Assembly: GCF_040253635.1 (NCBI RefSeq)
Contig: NZ_JBEJGX010000003.1
Coordinates: 4,117,501 to 4,181,500 of the forward strand
Reading direction: 5' to 3'
DNA: 64,000 nucleotides
Source of the DNA: Streptomyces sp. Edi2
GTDB lineage: Bacteria > Actinomycetota > Actinomycetes > Streptomycetales > Streptomycetaceae
This document shows, piece after piece, positions 56,022 to 63,999 of this stretch. The notes below the pieces were generated by a model. That model was not told the DNA's origin. It did not search any database and was given only the letters and a program-made list of their open reading frames with translations. The position numbers were made by a program, and so were the translations under genes. Position 1 is the first letter of the stretch, and every line of letters starts with the position of its first letter.

Positions 56022-56090
56022 TGGCACTCCCGGTGGTGTGGTGCGTAAGGCGGTGTCCTCACAGTACCGTGTTCGAAAATCTACGCGCAT

Positions 56091-56321
56091 AGATATGCGG
56101 GCGGCCCCATCACGGTCCGGTATCGGAAGGAGTGCAGCTCAGGAAAAATTCTCGAAAAGATCCGGGGTCCGGATTGCGGGAAGACACGCTGACGAAATTA
56201 ACTGGGCTTCACAATGCAATGCCCATCGCTGTACAAATGAAAAAGCATTGATCCCAATCAGCCGGATCCGGAGCATCACCCCACGTCAACAAGGGGTCGC
56301 TCCACGAAAGGACCGATATCC
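56091..56321. promoter_or_regulatory. AT-rich divergent promoter region of purSQL and the lsr2 paralogue
   Basis: This stretch is clearly richer in A/T than its surroundings (for example GGAAAAATTCTCGAAAAG near 56141 and ACAAATGAAAAAGCATTG near 56234). Lsr2 proteins prefer such DNA, so it may bind the product of the adjacent gene. No gene is present. Confidence 0.45.
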
Positions 56322-56642
56322 GTGGCGCAGCGCGTAGTAGTAACGCTCTCCGATGACATCGACGGAGGAGAAGCCGCAGAGACGGTCGCCTTCGGATTGG
56401 ACGGGAAGTCGTACGAGATCGACCTCAATCCAGCCAATGCGAAGAAACTGCGCGGCGCTCTCGCCCCGTTCGTGGAGGCCGGCCGCAAGCGGGCCAAGTC
56501 CGGCAAGACCTACCACCGGACCGCGGTGAACCCCGACCCCGCGGCCGTCCGCGCCTGGGCCCGTTCCCACCAGATGGACGTCCCTCCGCGCGGCCGGATC
56601 CCCAAGAAGGTCTACGAGGCCTTCAACGCCGCCAACCGCTAA
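56322..56642 (+). CDS. Lsr2-family nucleoid-associated protein (LsrL-like)
   Basis: 106 residues. The N-terminal dimerisation part is VVVTLSDDIDGGEAAETVAFGLDGKSYEIDL (in pieces), NAKKLRGALAPFVEAGRK follows, and the C-terminal DNA-binding domain has AVRAWARSHQMDVPPRGRIPKKVYEAF (in pieces) with the AT-hook-like RGR. By synteny it is the second Streptomyces paralogue (LsrL, SCO4076) rather than Lsr2 itself. It should silence or bridge AT-rich DNA. GAAAGGA lies 9 bases before the GTG. Confidence 0.92.
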   Translation: MAQRVVVTLSDDIDGGEAAETVAFGLDGKSYEIDLNPANAKKLRGALAPFVEAGRKRAKSGKTYHRTAVNPDPAAVRAWARSHQMDVPPRGRIPKKVYEAFNAANR

Positions 56643-56761
56643 CCGACTTCAGCGCGCCCCTCGGCGCGGGCACAGCCGACTTGCACAGCACCCCTACTGA
56701 TCAGCTAGAGTCTGGAACACGCCGAGGGGCGAGGCCGAAAGGCCGGGCCTCACGGAGTCAC

Positions 56762-56833
56762 GCGGGTGTAGCTCAGTAGTAGAGCGCCCTCTTTCCAAGA
56801 GGGAGGCGCAGTGTGCAATCCCTGTCACCCGCT
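56762..56833 (+). tRNA. tRNA-Gly(UCC) with an aberrant T-arm
   Basis: 72 nt. Acceptor GCGGGTG/CACCCGC and anticodon arm CCCTC-TTTCCAA-GAGGG (UCC) are sound. The T-arm reads GCAGTGTGCAATCCCTGT: GUGC replaces GTPsiC and an extra U is bulged in the stem. The D-loop has AGTAGTA in place of the usual GG pair. These are features of glycine tRNAs used for peptidoglycan in staphylococci. Confidence 0.85.
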
Positions 56834-56912
56834 CTGACAGCTCGACCGGTCCCGGTCACGGGATCAGGTACAGTAGCTGTCGCGCCGCTCGGTGAAAGCC
56901 GAGTGGATGCGT

Positions 56913-56985
56913 GCGGACGTAGCTCAGTTGGTAGAGCGCAACCTTGCCAAGGTTGAGGTCGCGAGTTCGAGCCTCGTCGTCCGCT
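56913..56985 (+). tRNA. tRNA-Gly(GCC), copy 1
   Basis: 73 nt with a regular cloverleaf: acceptor GCGGACG/CGTCCGC, anticodon loop TTGCCAA, T-loop TTCGAGC, discriminator T. Confidence 0.96.
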
Positions 56986-56993
56986 CGGAAAGA

Positions 56994-57024
56994 GAAGGCC
57001 CCGGTCATTGCGACCGGGGCCTTC
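56994..57024 (+). terminator. Terminator of tRNA-Gly(GCC) copy 1
   Basis: GAAGGCCCCGGTC (56994-57006) pairs with its complement at 57012-57024 around 5 bases and is followed by TTCCTTTTCC. Confidence 0.85.
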
Positions 57025-57107
57025 TTCCTTTTCCGGCGATCATGTCGCGCCCTCCTCCTGTGCCCTCTTCCTTCACTCCCCCTTCCCTCTCTTCCGGCGT
57101 GGGCAAC

Positions 57108-57134
57108 TGACATTTGTCATCGGCTGTGATGACA
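57108..57134. promoter_or_regulatory. Overlapping inverted repeats upstream of the ABC operon
   Basis: TGACATTTGTCA (57108-57119) is an imperfectly spaced palindrome, and TGTCAT/ATGACA (57115-57120, 57129-57134) form a second one sharing an arm. They lie 44-70 bases before the ATPase ATG. The LuxR-type regulator encoded at the end of the operon is a natural candidate ligand. Confidence 0.4.
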
Positions 57135-57177
57135 GGACGCACTGCCCGGAAACGTGATCCGGCGAAACGCTGGACTC

Positions 57178-58332
57178 ATGAACATCGGGGAGAAAACCAT
57201 CGCGGAGACCAGCCGCGGCGGCGCCGGGAGCACGAGCTCCGGCGTCGGTGTGATCGAAGTCACCGAACTCCGCAGGCGCTACGGCGGGGCCGGGCGGTTC
57301 GGTAAGGAGAAGGGCGAGCCGGGCGGGCGGAGCCGGTTCGGTGAGCGGAGCGGGTCGGGCGGGCGGAGCCGGTTCGGTGAGCGGAGCGGGTCGGGTGCGG
57401 AGAGCGGGCCGGGCGGACGCAGCCGGCCGGGTGGGCGGAGCCGGTCCGGCGCGGGGGAGAGCTATGAGGCCGTGAGGGGCATCGACTTCACGGTCGACCG
57501 CGGCGAGCTGTTCGCGCTGCTCGGCACCAATGGTGCGGGCAAGACCTCCACCCTCGAACTGCTGGAGGGCCTGGCCGCACCCACGGCCGGACGGGTCCGG
57601 GTCCTTGGTCATGATCCGTTCCGGGAGCGGGACAAGGTGCGGCCCCGTATCGGCGTCATGCTGCAGGAGGGCGGTTTCCCTGCCGAGCTGACGCCGGCGG
57701 AAACCCTGCGGATGTGGGCGGGGTGCACCAGCGGTGCACGCCCGGTCGGGGAAGCCCTCGACTCCGTGGGGCTGGACCGGCGCAAGGACGTCCGGGTCAA
57801 GCAGTTGTCGGGCGGCGAGCGCCGGCGGCTGGATCTCGCCCTCGCGCTGCTGGGGCGGCCCGAGGTGCTGTTCCTGGACGAGCCGACGACCGGGCTGGAC
57901 ACCGAGGCGCGTCATGCCACCTGGGAGCTGGTCCGCGAGCTGCGGGACTCCGGGACCACCATCGTGCTGACCACGCACTACCTCGAAGAAGCCGAGGAGC
58001 TGGCGGACCGGCTGGCGATTTTGCACGAAGGGCGGATAGCGACGGCGGGCTATGTCGCGGACGTGGTCGCCGCGCACCCCTCGCACCTCTCCTTCGAGCT
58101 GCCCGACGGATTCCATCTCGGCGATCTCCCGCCGCTGGGGGAACTGGGAGTCATCGGCCATGAGACGACCGGGCGCACGGTCCGGCTGCGGACCGACGAA
58201 CTGCAGCGGACCGCGACCGGAGTGCTGGTCTGGGCGCAGGACAAGGGGATAGCGCTGCGCGGCCTGGACGTCAGATCGGCGTCCCTGGAAGAGGCATTTC
58301 TGCACATCGCAAAGGGGCTGGAGAACTCATGA
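57178..58332 (+). CDS. ABC transporter ATP-binding protein with a repetitive insert
   Basis: 384 residues, drug-export type nucleotide-binding domain. VIEVTELRRRYGG is the first strand, then an insert of about 55 Gly/Arg/Ser-rich residues, then YEAVRGIDF. Walker A is GTNGAGKTS, Q-loop QEGGFP, signature LSGGERRRLDLA, Walker B VLFLDEPTTGLD and H-loop TTHYLEEAE. The insert is encoded by 36-bp tandem repeats and lies at a surface loop of the fold. No clear ribosome site precedes the ATG at 57178. A GTG at the VIEV position is an alternative start. The stop overlaps the permease ATG (ATGA). Confidence 0.9.
   Translation: MNIGEKTIAETSRGGAGSTSSGVGVIEVTELRRRYGGAGRFGKEKGEPGGRSRFGERSGSGGRSRFGERSGSGAESGPGGRSRPGGRSRSGAGESYEAVRGIDFTVDRGELFALLGTNGAGKTSTLELLEGLAAPTAGRVRVLGHDPFRERDKVRPRIGVMLQEGGFPAELTPAETLRMWAGCTSGARPVGEALDSVGLDRRKDVRVKQLSGGERRRLDLALALLGRPEVLFLDEPTTGLDTEARHATWELVRELRDSGTTIVLTTHYLEEAEELADRLAILHEGRIATAGYVADVVAAHPSHLSFELPDGFHLGDLPPLGELGVIGHETTGRTVRLRTDELQRTATGVLVWAQDKGIALRGLDVRSASLEEAFLHIAKGLENS
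57321..57450 (+). repeat. 36-bp tandem repeat in the ABC ATPase gene
   Basis: Two near-identical 36-bp copies at 57321-57356 and 57357-57392 encode GRSRFGERSGSG twice (beginning GGCGGGCGGAGCC). Degenerate GGGCGGAGCCGG copies continue to about 57450. Confidence 0.9.
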
Positions 58333-59147
58333 GTGCAGGTACAAGCCAAGCTGTCGGCGAGGAGCGCGGGAGAATTCCTGCGGAAACCCGGGCTGCGGGC
58401 CGCCTGCGCGCCCTGGGGCGGGCCGAGTTGACGCTTCTCGGCCGCAACAAGTCCGCGCTGTATACGTCGTTGTTCCTCCCGATTGTCATGGCGATCGCCA
58501 TGCGACAGGGGGTCCGTTCGATGAACCTGGCCGGCACGGGGTTGTCGGTCGGAACAGTGCTCCTGCCCGGCACTCTCGGTTGCGTTCTGATCTTTGCCGT
58601 CTACTCCAACGTCACCGGCGCCTATGTCGCCCGGCGCGAGGAGCTGGTGCTCAAGCGCCTGCGCACCGGAGAACTGCGGGATCTGGAAATACTCACCGGC
58701 ACCGCGCTCCCTTCGGTGCTGATAGGGCTGGCGCAATGCGTGCTCCTTGCCGTCCTCGGCGCTCTGGCGCTGGGCACCGGCCTGCCCACCGCACCGCACC
58801 TCCTGATTGCGGGAGTGCTGCTGGGCATGGTCACGGTCGTCGGGTTCGCCGCGGCGACATCGGCCTTCGCCAGGTCGGCCGAGTCCGCCCAGCTGATCGT
58901 GATGCCCTTCATGCTGCTGTCGATGGCCGGGTCCGGGGTCATGGTCCCCTTGGACATCTTTCCGGAGAAGATTGCCGCGTTCCTCGAATTCCTGCCGCTG
59001 TCGCCGGCGATGGAGCTGATACGGGGCGGCTGGACCGGCGGCGGGGACCTCAAGGAGGTGCTGGGACAGCTGATTACCGGCTTGGCCTGGGCCGGGCTCG
59101 CGCTGTTTGCTGTGCAGCGGTGGTTCCGCTGGGAGCCGCGGCGTTAA
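58329..59147 (+). CDS. ABC-2 type permease
   Basis: 272 residues with six membrane helices: ALYTSLFLPIVMAIAM, GTVLLPGTLGCVLIFAVYSN, ALPSVLIGLAQCVLLAVLG, LLIAGVLLGMVTVVGFAA, QLIVMPFMLLSMAGSGVMVP and a last helix. ARREELVLKRLRTGEL and FPEKIAAFLEFLPLSPAMELIR are typical ABC-2 segments. It partners the ATPase through a 4-base ATGA overlap. The operon with a sensor kinase and regulator suggests lipid or peptide-antibiotic export in response to envelope stress. Confidence 0.9.
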   Translation: MSAGTSQAVGEERGRIPAETRAAGRLRALGRAELTLLGRNKSALYTSLFLPIVMAIAMRQGVRSMNLAGTGLSVGTVLLPGTLGCVLIFAVYSNVTGAYVARREELVLKRLRTGELRDLEILTGTALPSVLIGLAQCVLLAVLGALALGTGLPTAPHLLIAGVLLGMVTVVGFAAATSAFARSAESAQLIVMPFMLLSMAGSGVMVPLDIFPEKIAAFLEFLPLSPAMELIRGGWTGGGDLKEVLGQLITGLAWAGLALFAVQRWFRWEPRR

Positions 59148-59185
59148 CGACGCAGGGACATCGGGACAACGGGGGCGGGCAGCGC

Positions 59186-60466
59186 ATGATCGGGCGGCTT
59201 CGTGTGATGTGGCGGCGGCGGAGCCAGGTGGGCATGGTCGAGGCGTACTTCCGCTGGACGCTGTACGCCTTTCCCTGGCTTCCTGTGGTCGGCGGGGTGA
59301 TGCCCGTCATCAGCCTCACGGGCGGCAGGCCATTGCTGGTCACCTTCGCCGTCGGCGCCAGTGGGCTGAACGTGGTTCAGGGCGCGCTGTCCCTGCCGCT
59401 GTTGAACCGGGCATTGAACCGCTATCTGAAAGTGGGGGCGACACCGCGCGGCCTGCTGCTCGTCTCGGGTGTGCTGACGCTCGCCGCCGAAGGCGCGTTG
59501 GTCGCGCTGGTCGCGGTCAACGGCATCGGCCACGACCACGGCTACGGCCCCGACAGCCTGGCCACGGTGGCCATCGCCGTCGGCGCCGGCCTCGTACCGT
59601 TCTTCATGGCGCACAGCCTGGTGGTGTCCAAGCGGAGTTTTCTGGCAGCGCTGGCCGCCGCCACGGCGGTGTTCATCCTGCTGTTCGGGGTGTTCACGGG
59701 CGCCTGGCTGGGAGCGCTGGCCGTATCGAGTCTGCTGGTCTTCGCCGGGCTGTGGAGCCTCGTGATAGCGCGGCCCACGGGCTGGCTGCTGGGTGTGTTC
59801 CGGAAGCTGGACGCGGCGCGCGGTACCGAGGCGCGGCTCGCGGTCGCCGAGGAACGGCTGCGGTTCGGCCGGGATCTGCATGACGTCATGGGCCGGAATC
59901 TGGCGGTGATCGCCCTGAAGAGCGAGCTGGCGGTCCAGCTCGCCCGGCGGGAGCAGCCGGAGGCCGTGGAGCAGATGGTGGAGGTGCAGCGGATCGCCCA
60001 GGAGTCCCAGCGCGAGGTACGGGAGGTGGTGCGCGGCTACCGCAAGGCCGATCTGCGGGCGGAGTTGGCCGGGGCCCGCTCCATCCTGCGGGCGGCCGGG
60101 GTGGACTGCCGTATCGAGGGCGAGGACGAGACACAGCTGCCGCCGGAGGTGGAGTCCGCGCTCGGCTGGGTCGTACGGGAAGGCACCACGAACGTCCTGC
60201 GGCACGCCGCCGAGGTGCGGCACTGTGCGGTGCGGACCCTGATCGACCCGCACCGCTCGATACTCGTGATGACCATGGAGAACGACGGTGTCACCACCCC
60301 CCGTCCGGTCACCACCGGGGCCGGCTCGCTGCCCGGCAGCGGCCTCAAGGGACTGCGGGAACGGCTGCAGCCCTTGGGCGGCACCCTGGCGTCGGGCCCG
60401 GTCCTGCAGGGCTCCTACCGTCTGACGGTCGAGCTGCCGATACCGGTGGGGGCGACGACGGGATAG
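59186..60466 (+). CDS. Two-component sensor histidine kinase (HisKA_3)
   Basis: 426 residues. The N-terminal half has about five membrane helices with little outside sequence, as in DesK-like and intramembrane-sensing kinases. The dimerisation/phosphoacceptor helix is LRFGRDLHDVMGRNLAVIALKSELA (in pieces), with the histidine in DLHDVMGR. The HATPase part has LGWVVREGTTNVLRHA and GSGLKGLRERLQPLGG. It follows the permease by 38 bases. Its partner is the next gene. Confidence 0.9.
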   Translation: MIGRLRVMWRRRSQVGMVEAYFRWTLYAFPWLPVVGGVMPVISLTGGRPLLVTFAVGASGLNVVQGALSLPLLNRALNRYLKVGATPRGLLLVSGVLTLAAEGALVALVAVNGIGHDHGYGPDSLATVAIAVGAGLVPFFMAHSLVVSKRSFLAALAAATAVFILLFGVFTGAWLGALAVSSLLVFAGLWSLVIARPTGWLLGVFRKLDAARGTEARLAVAEERLRFGRDLHDVMGRNLAVIALKSELAVQLARREQPEAVEQMVEVQRIAQESQREVREVVRGYRKADLRAELAGARSILRAAGVDCRIEGEDETQLPPEVESALGWVVREGTTNVLRHAAEVRHCAVRTLIDPHRSILVMTMENDGVTTPRPVTTGAGSLPGSGLKGLRERLQPLGGTLASGPVLQGSYRLTVELPIPVGATTG

Positions 60467-60559
60467 GAGGGGTAGGGGGAGGGATGGGACGGAGGAGTGA
60501 GGGGACGGACTGCGCGGGCGCACGGCGTGGTGCGGGGGTTCGGCGCACGGGCGCGGCGC

Positions 60560-60630
60560 AGGGTGCGGGGTGCGGTGCGGGGATTTGGCACGGGGGTTCG
60601 GCACGGGGGTTCGGCACGGGGTTCGTGGTG
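60560..60630 (+). repeat. Short tandem words upstream of the response regulator
   Basis: GGCACGGGGGTTC recurs three times (about 60587-60624), with GTGCGGGG words before. It lies between the kinase stop and the regulator start and is not part of a supported gene. Confidence 0.6.
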
Positions 60631-60639
60631 GGCGGAGAG

Positions 60640-61281
60640 ATGGAGCGGCGAGTGAGTGGCGGGGTGCGTGGCGAGGTGATCCGGGTGTTGCTTGCGGATG
60701 ACGAGCATCTGATCCGGGGAGCACTGGCGGCGCTGCTGTCGCTGGAGGACGATCTGCTGGTGGTGGCCGAGGCTGCGTCGGGACCGGAGGCGCGGGCGAT
60801 GGCCCGGGCGCACCGGCCGGATGTGGCGGTGCTGGATCTGCAGATGCCGGGGGCCGACGGTGTGGCAGTGGCCACATCTCTGCGGGCTGAGGTGCCGGGG
60901 TGCCGGTCCATGATCGTGACGAGTCACGGCCGACCGGGGCATCTGAAGCGGGCGCTGGAAGCCGGGGTGCGGGGGTTCATGCCGAAGACGGTGTCCGCGC
61001 AGCGGCTGGCGGAGATCATACGCGCGGTCCATGCCGGAAACCGTTATGTGGACCCGGAGTTGGCGGCGGATGCGATCAGTGCCGGGGAGTCTCCGTTGTC
61101 GGCCCGGGAGGCGGAGGTGCTGGAGTGCGCCGAGGACGGGGCACCGGTCGCGGAGATCGCGGAGCGGGCTTCGCTCTCGCCGGGGACGGTACGGAACTAC
61201 CTCTCGTCGGCGACCGCGAAGCTGGGCGCGGAGAACCGTCATGCCGCGGCGCGCCTCGCCCGCGAGCGAGGTTGGCTATAG
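60640..61281 (+). CDS. LuxR/NarL-type response regulator
   Basis: About 213 residues. Receiver domain: VIRVLLADDEHLIRGAL with the acidic pair, phosphorylated Asp in PDVAVLDLQMPG, IVTSHGR and MPKTV with the conserved Lys. The C-terminal HTH is SPLSAREAEVLECAEDGAPVAEIAERASLSPGTVRNYLSSA (in pieces). The ATG at 60640 has GGAG only 2 bases upstream; the GTG at 60652 has GGAG 6 bases upstream and may be the true start. Low-complexity GGCACGGGGGTTC words fill the gap after the kinase gene. Confidence 0.88.
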   Translation: MERRVSGGVRGEVIRVLLADDEHLIRGALAALLSLEDDLLVVAEAASGPEARAMARAHRPDVAVLDLQMPGADGVAVATSLRAEVPGCRSMIVTSHGRPGHLKRALEAGVRGFMPKTVSAQRLAEIIRAVHAGNRYVDPELAADAISAGESPLSAREAEVLECAEDGAPVAEIAERASLSPGTVRNYLSSATAKLGAENRHAAARLARERGWL

Positions 61282-61334
61282 TGGTGCCCGCACCGCGCGG
61301 CGGCGACTGGTTTCAGGAGCTGTGCACGGCGCAT

Positions 61335-61407
61335 GCGGACGTAGCTCAGTTGGTAGAGCGCAACCTTGCCAAGGTTGAGGTCGCGAGTTCGAACCTCGTC
61401 GTCCGCT
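61335..61407 (+). tRNA. tRNA-Gly(GCC), copy 2
   Basis: 73 nt. It differs from copy 1 at a single base in the T-loop (TTCGAAC against TTCGAGC). A less regular GC-rich hairpin with TTTTCCC follows at about 61417-61460. Confidence 0.96.
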
Positions 61408-61666
61408 CAGAAGGAGAAGGCCCCGGTCGGCAGTGATGTCGGACGGGGTCTTTTCCCTTTCGTGCGCCCGGGGTGCGAGGCGATGCCTCGCCACCCGTGT
61501 GCGGTGCGGTGCCGCCCGGAGTGTGGTGTCGACTGGCACCCCGATTGGGCACCCCGCCCGGGCACCCACAGGTTGCCCCGTCCCCTCCCGGCCCGGTTCC
61601 GGCCAGGCCCGGCAGGGAGCCGGCCCGGGTCGGAGCCCGGGCCGGAAAGGGGCGTACGCCCGAGGC

Positions 61667-62566
61667 TCACTCCCAGCTGAGACCCGTGAGGCGCTCGTAG
61701 GCCTCGACGTACTTGGCGCGGGTGCTCTCGACGATCTCGTGCGGGAGGGCGGGCGGCGGCAGCTCGCCCGTGCGGTCCCAGGCCGCGGCGGGCGAGGTCA
61801 GCCAGTCTCGGACGAACTGCTTGTCGAAGGACGGCTGGGCGCGGCCCGGCTGCCACAGGTCGGCCGGCCAGAAGCGCGAGGAGTCGGGCGTCAGGACCTC
61901 GTCGGCCAGGGTCAGCTGCTCACCGTCGAAGCCGAACTCGAACTTGGTGTCGGCCAGGATGACCCCCCGCTCGCGGGCGATGTCGCGGGCCCGGCTGTAG
62001 ACGGCGAGGGTCGTCTGCCGGAGCTGGGCGGCCACCTCGGCACCGATCTGGTGGACGACCTCCTCGTAGGAGACGTTCTCGTCGTGGTCACCGACGGCGG
62101 CCTTGGTGGCCGGGGTGAAGATCGGCGCGGGGAGCTCCGAGCCGTCGACAAGGCCTTCGGGGAGGGCCAGGCCGCAGACCGTACGGGTCTGCCGGTATTC
62201 GGCAAGACCGGAGCCGGTGAGGTAGCCGCGGGCCACACACTCGACGGGGACCATCCGCAGCGACTTGCAGACCAGGGTGCGGCCCGCCCAGTCGGCGGGA
62301 GCGCCGGCCGGGACGTCGGTGGAGAGGACGTGGTGGGGGGCCAGGTCGGAGAGCTGGTCGAACCACCACAGGGACAGCTGGGTGAGGATGCGGCCCTTTT
62401 CGGGGATCTCGGTGGGCAGCACCCAGTCGTAGACGGAGGTGCGGTCGCTGGCGACCATGATCAGGTCGCCGGCGGCGTTCTGGTAGAGGTCGCGCACCTT
62501 GCCGGTGTGCAGGTGGGTGAGCCCGGGAACCTCCACCGGCTCAGGCTTTTCTACAAAACCGGGCAC
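61667..62566 (-). CDS. purC: Phosphoribosylaminoimidazole-succinocarboxamide synthase (SAICAR synthase)
   Basis: 299 residues, the larger PurC type. It joins CAIR to aspartate using ATP. HLHTGKVRDLYQ, MVASDRTSVYDWVLPTEIPEKG (in pieces), VPVECVARGYLTGSG, ILADTKFEFGFDG and LTLADEVLTPDSSRFWPADLW (in pieces) are family motifs. The GTG at 62566 has GGAGGA just upstream. It is third of the purine blocks in this window and is transcribed alone or after the MFS gene. Confidence 0.97.
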   Translation of the reverse strand: MPGFVEKPEPVEVPGLTHLHTGKVRDLYQNAAGDLIMVASDRTSVYDWVLPTEIPEKGRILTQLSLWWFDQLSDLAPHHVLSTDVPAGAPADWAGRTLVCKSLRMVPVECVARGYLTGSGLAEYRQTRTVCGLALPEGLVDGSELPAPIFTPATKAAVGDHDENVSYEEVVHQIGAEVAAQLRQTTLAVYSRARDIARERGVILADTKFEFGFDGEQLTLADEVLTPDSSRFWPADLWQPGRAQPSFDKQFVRDWLTSPAAAWDRTGELPPPALPHEIVESTRAKYVEAYERLTGLSWE

Positions 62567-62654
62567 GCTTCCTCCGCGTAGGTTGATCCAGGAGTCCTAC
62601 CGATTCTCCCTTACGCGGGCCGGTGGTGGCGGACGGGGGGCCGGTACGCCGGGG

Positions 62655-62798
62655 AGCCGGGCGTCGGGCGGTGCGAGCCGGGCGTCGGGCGGCGGGGGTC
62701 GGCATCAGGCGGTGGGGGCCGGCGACAGGCGGCGGGGGCTGGGCATCGTGCGGCCGAGGCCGGGCGTCATGCAGTCGAGACCGGGCGTCATGCAGTAG
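62655..62798 (-). repeat. ~21-bp degenerate tandem repeats starting over the MFS stop codon
   Basis: About seven units share CCGGGCGTCRKGCRG. The unit nearest the gene (62778-62798) contains its stop codon within TGCATGACGCCCGG on the minus strand, and the next copy repeats TGCATGACGCCCGG exactly. Units further away are less similar. Confidence 0.82.
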
Positions 62799-63999
62799 GG
62801 AGGGTGCCCCGGCGGTCGCCCCGGCGGGCGCCTGCACCGTCACCCCGACCGATACCCCGGCGGGCGATCAGCGCGAGGGTGGCTGCGGCCGGGACGACCG
62901 CCGCGAGCAGCACCGTGGCCGGGGTGAACAGGCCGGTGAGCAGCGTGATCGCGTACGGGGTGCAGAAGCCCAGGTAGCACAGGGCCCAGAAGCGGGCGGT
63001 CAGGCGGGCCAGCCGGGCCGGGGGCGCTAGGGCGGCGACCTCGGTGAGGCCGTACGCCACGCACAGCCCGTATCCGGCGCCGAGTACGGCGGCGGCGAGC
63101 AGCGCCGCGTCCGGCCGGACGCAGGCGGCCGCGAAGGCGGCGAGGAGCAGGCCGGCGATGACGGCGGCGAGTCCGGCCACGGCGGTGGCGATGCGGTGGC
63201 GGGTGGCGAGGCGTCGGGCGAGGGGCGCGACGAGCAGGCCGGCGCCGGGGGTGACGGCGGTGACGATCCCGGCGTACACGGTCTGCCAGCCGGTGAGCCC
63301 CGTATCGACGAGCCCGGGGAGGGTGGCGAGGGCGATGCTCGGGGCGACGAACACCCAGGGGGCGACGGGCGCGACCAGGCGGCGGAAGGCGGAGCCGGGG
63401 GTCGGGCCGGGCGCGGGGGACGGGGCCGGTGCGGGGTCGTGCGGCGCAAAGAGCGGTTCCGGCGCGGGGGCGTGCGACGCGGAAGACCGCTCTGCCGAAG
63501 CCCCGGACAGCGCGCAGGCCGGGGCCATCGCGGGAGCGTCGGGCGTGCGGGCCGCTCCCAGACCGCCGGTGCGGGCCGTTTCCGGGGTGCGGGATGCCAG
63601 GAGTGCGGCTGTCGCGGAGAGGGCGAGGTGGGGCAGGTATGCGGTGATCATGGGCGCCGGTGCCCACTGGGCTATCAGCGCCGCCGCCAGCCCGCCGGTG
63701 GCGAAGCCCGCGGAGAGGAAGAGTCCCGAACGGCGGGCCGCGGCGCCGGCCGTCGAGTGGGGGTCGTACGGAGGCGAGGACAGCTCCTTGATCCAGGCGC
63801 TGCCGGCGCTGAGCAGGGCGCCGGCCCCGATACCGGTCAGGAAACGGCCGGGCCACAGCAGGCCGGTGGCCACCGAACCCGCCATCAGCAGCACGGTCGC
63901 CAGCGCGGAGAGCGCGAGTGCGGCGAAGACGACGGGGCGGCGGCCGCGGCGGTCGGCGGCCGGACCGCCCAGGAACAGGCCGGGGATCAGGCCCAGGAC
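62788..63999 (-). CDS. MFS transporter (N-terminal end outside window)
   Basis: Open to the window end, 403 residues visible. GLFLGGPAADRRGRRPVVFAALALSALATVLL (in pieces) contains MFS motif A (GPAADRRGRR) between helices 2 and 3. About ten further helices follow with a central charged loop rich in Ala/Pro (APEPLFAPHDPAPAPSPAPG in pieces). It should be a proton-coupled exporter; the substrate cannot be told. The stop codon lies inside a repeat array. Confidence 0.88.
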   Translation of the reverse strand, partial: VLGLIPGLFLGGPAADRRGRRPVVFAALALSALATVLLMAGSVATGLLWPGRFLTGIGAGALLSAGSAWIKELSSPPYDPHSTAGAAARRSGLFLSAGFATGGLAAALIAQWAPAPMITAYLPHLALSATAALLASRTPETARTGGLGAARTPDAPAMAPACALSGASAERSSASHAPAPEPLFAPHDPAPAPSPAPGPTPGSAFRRLVAPVAPWVFVAPSIALATLPGLVDTGLTGWQTVYAGIVTAVTPGAGLLVAPLARRLATRHRIATAVAGLAAVIAGLLLAAFAAACVRPDAALLAAAVLGAGYGLCVAYGLTEVAALAPPARLARLTARFWALCYLGFCTPYAITLLTGLFTPATVLLAAVVPAAATLALIARRGIGRGDGAGARRGDRRGTLPTA

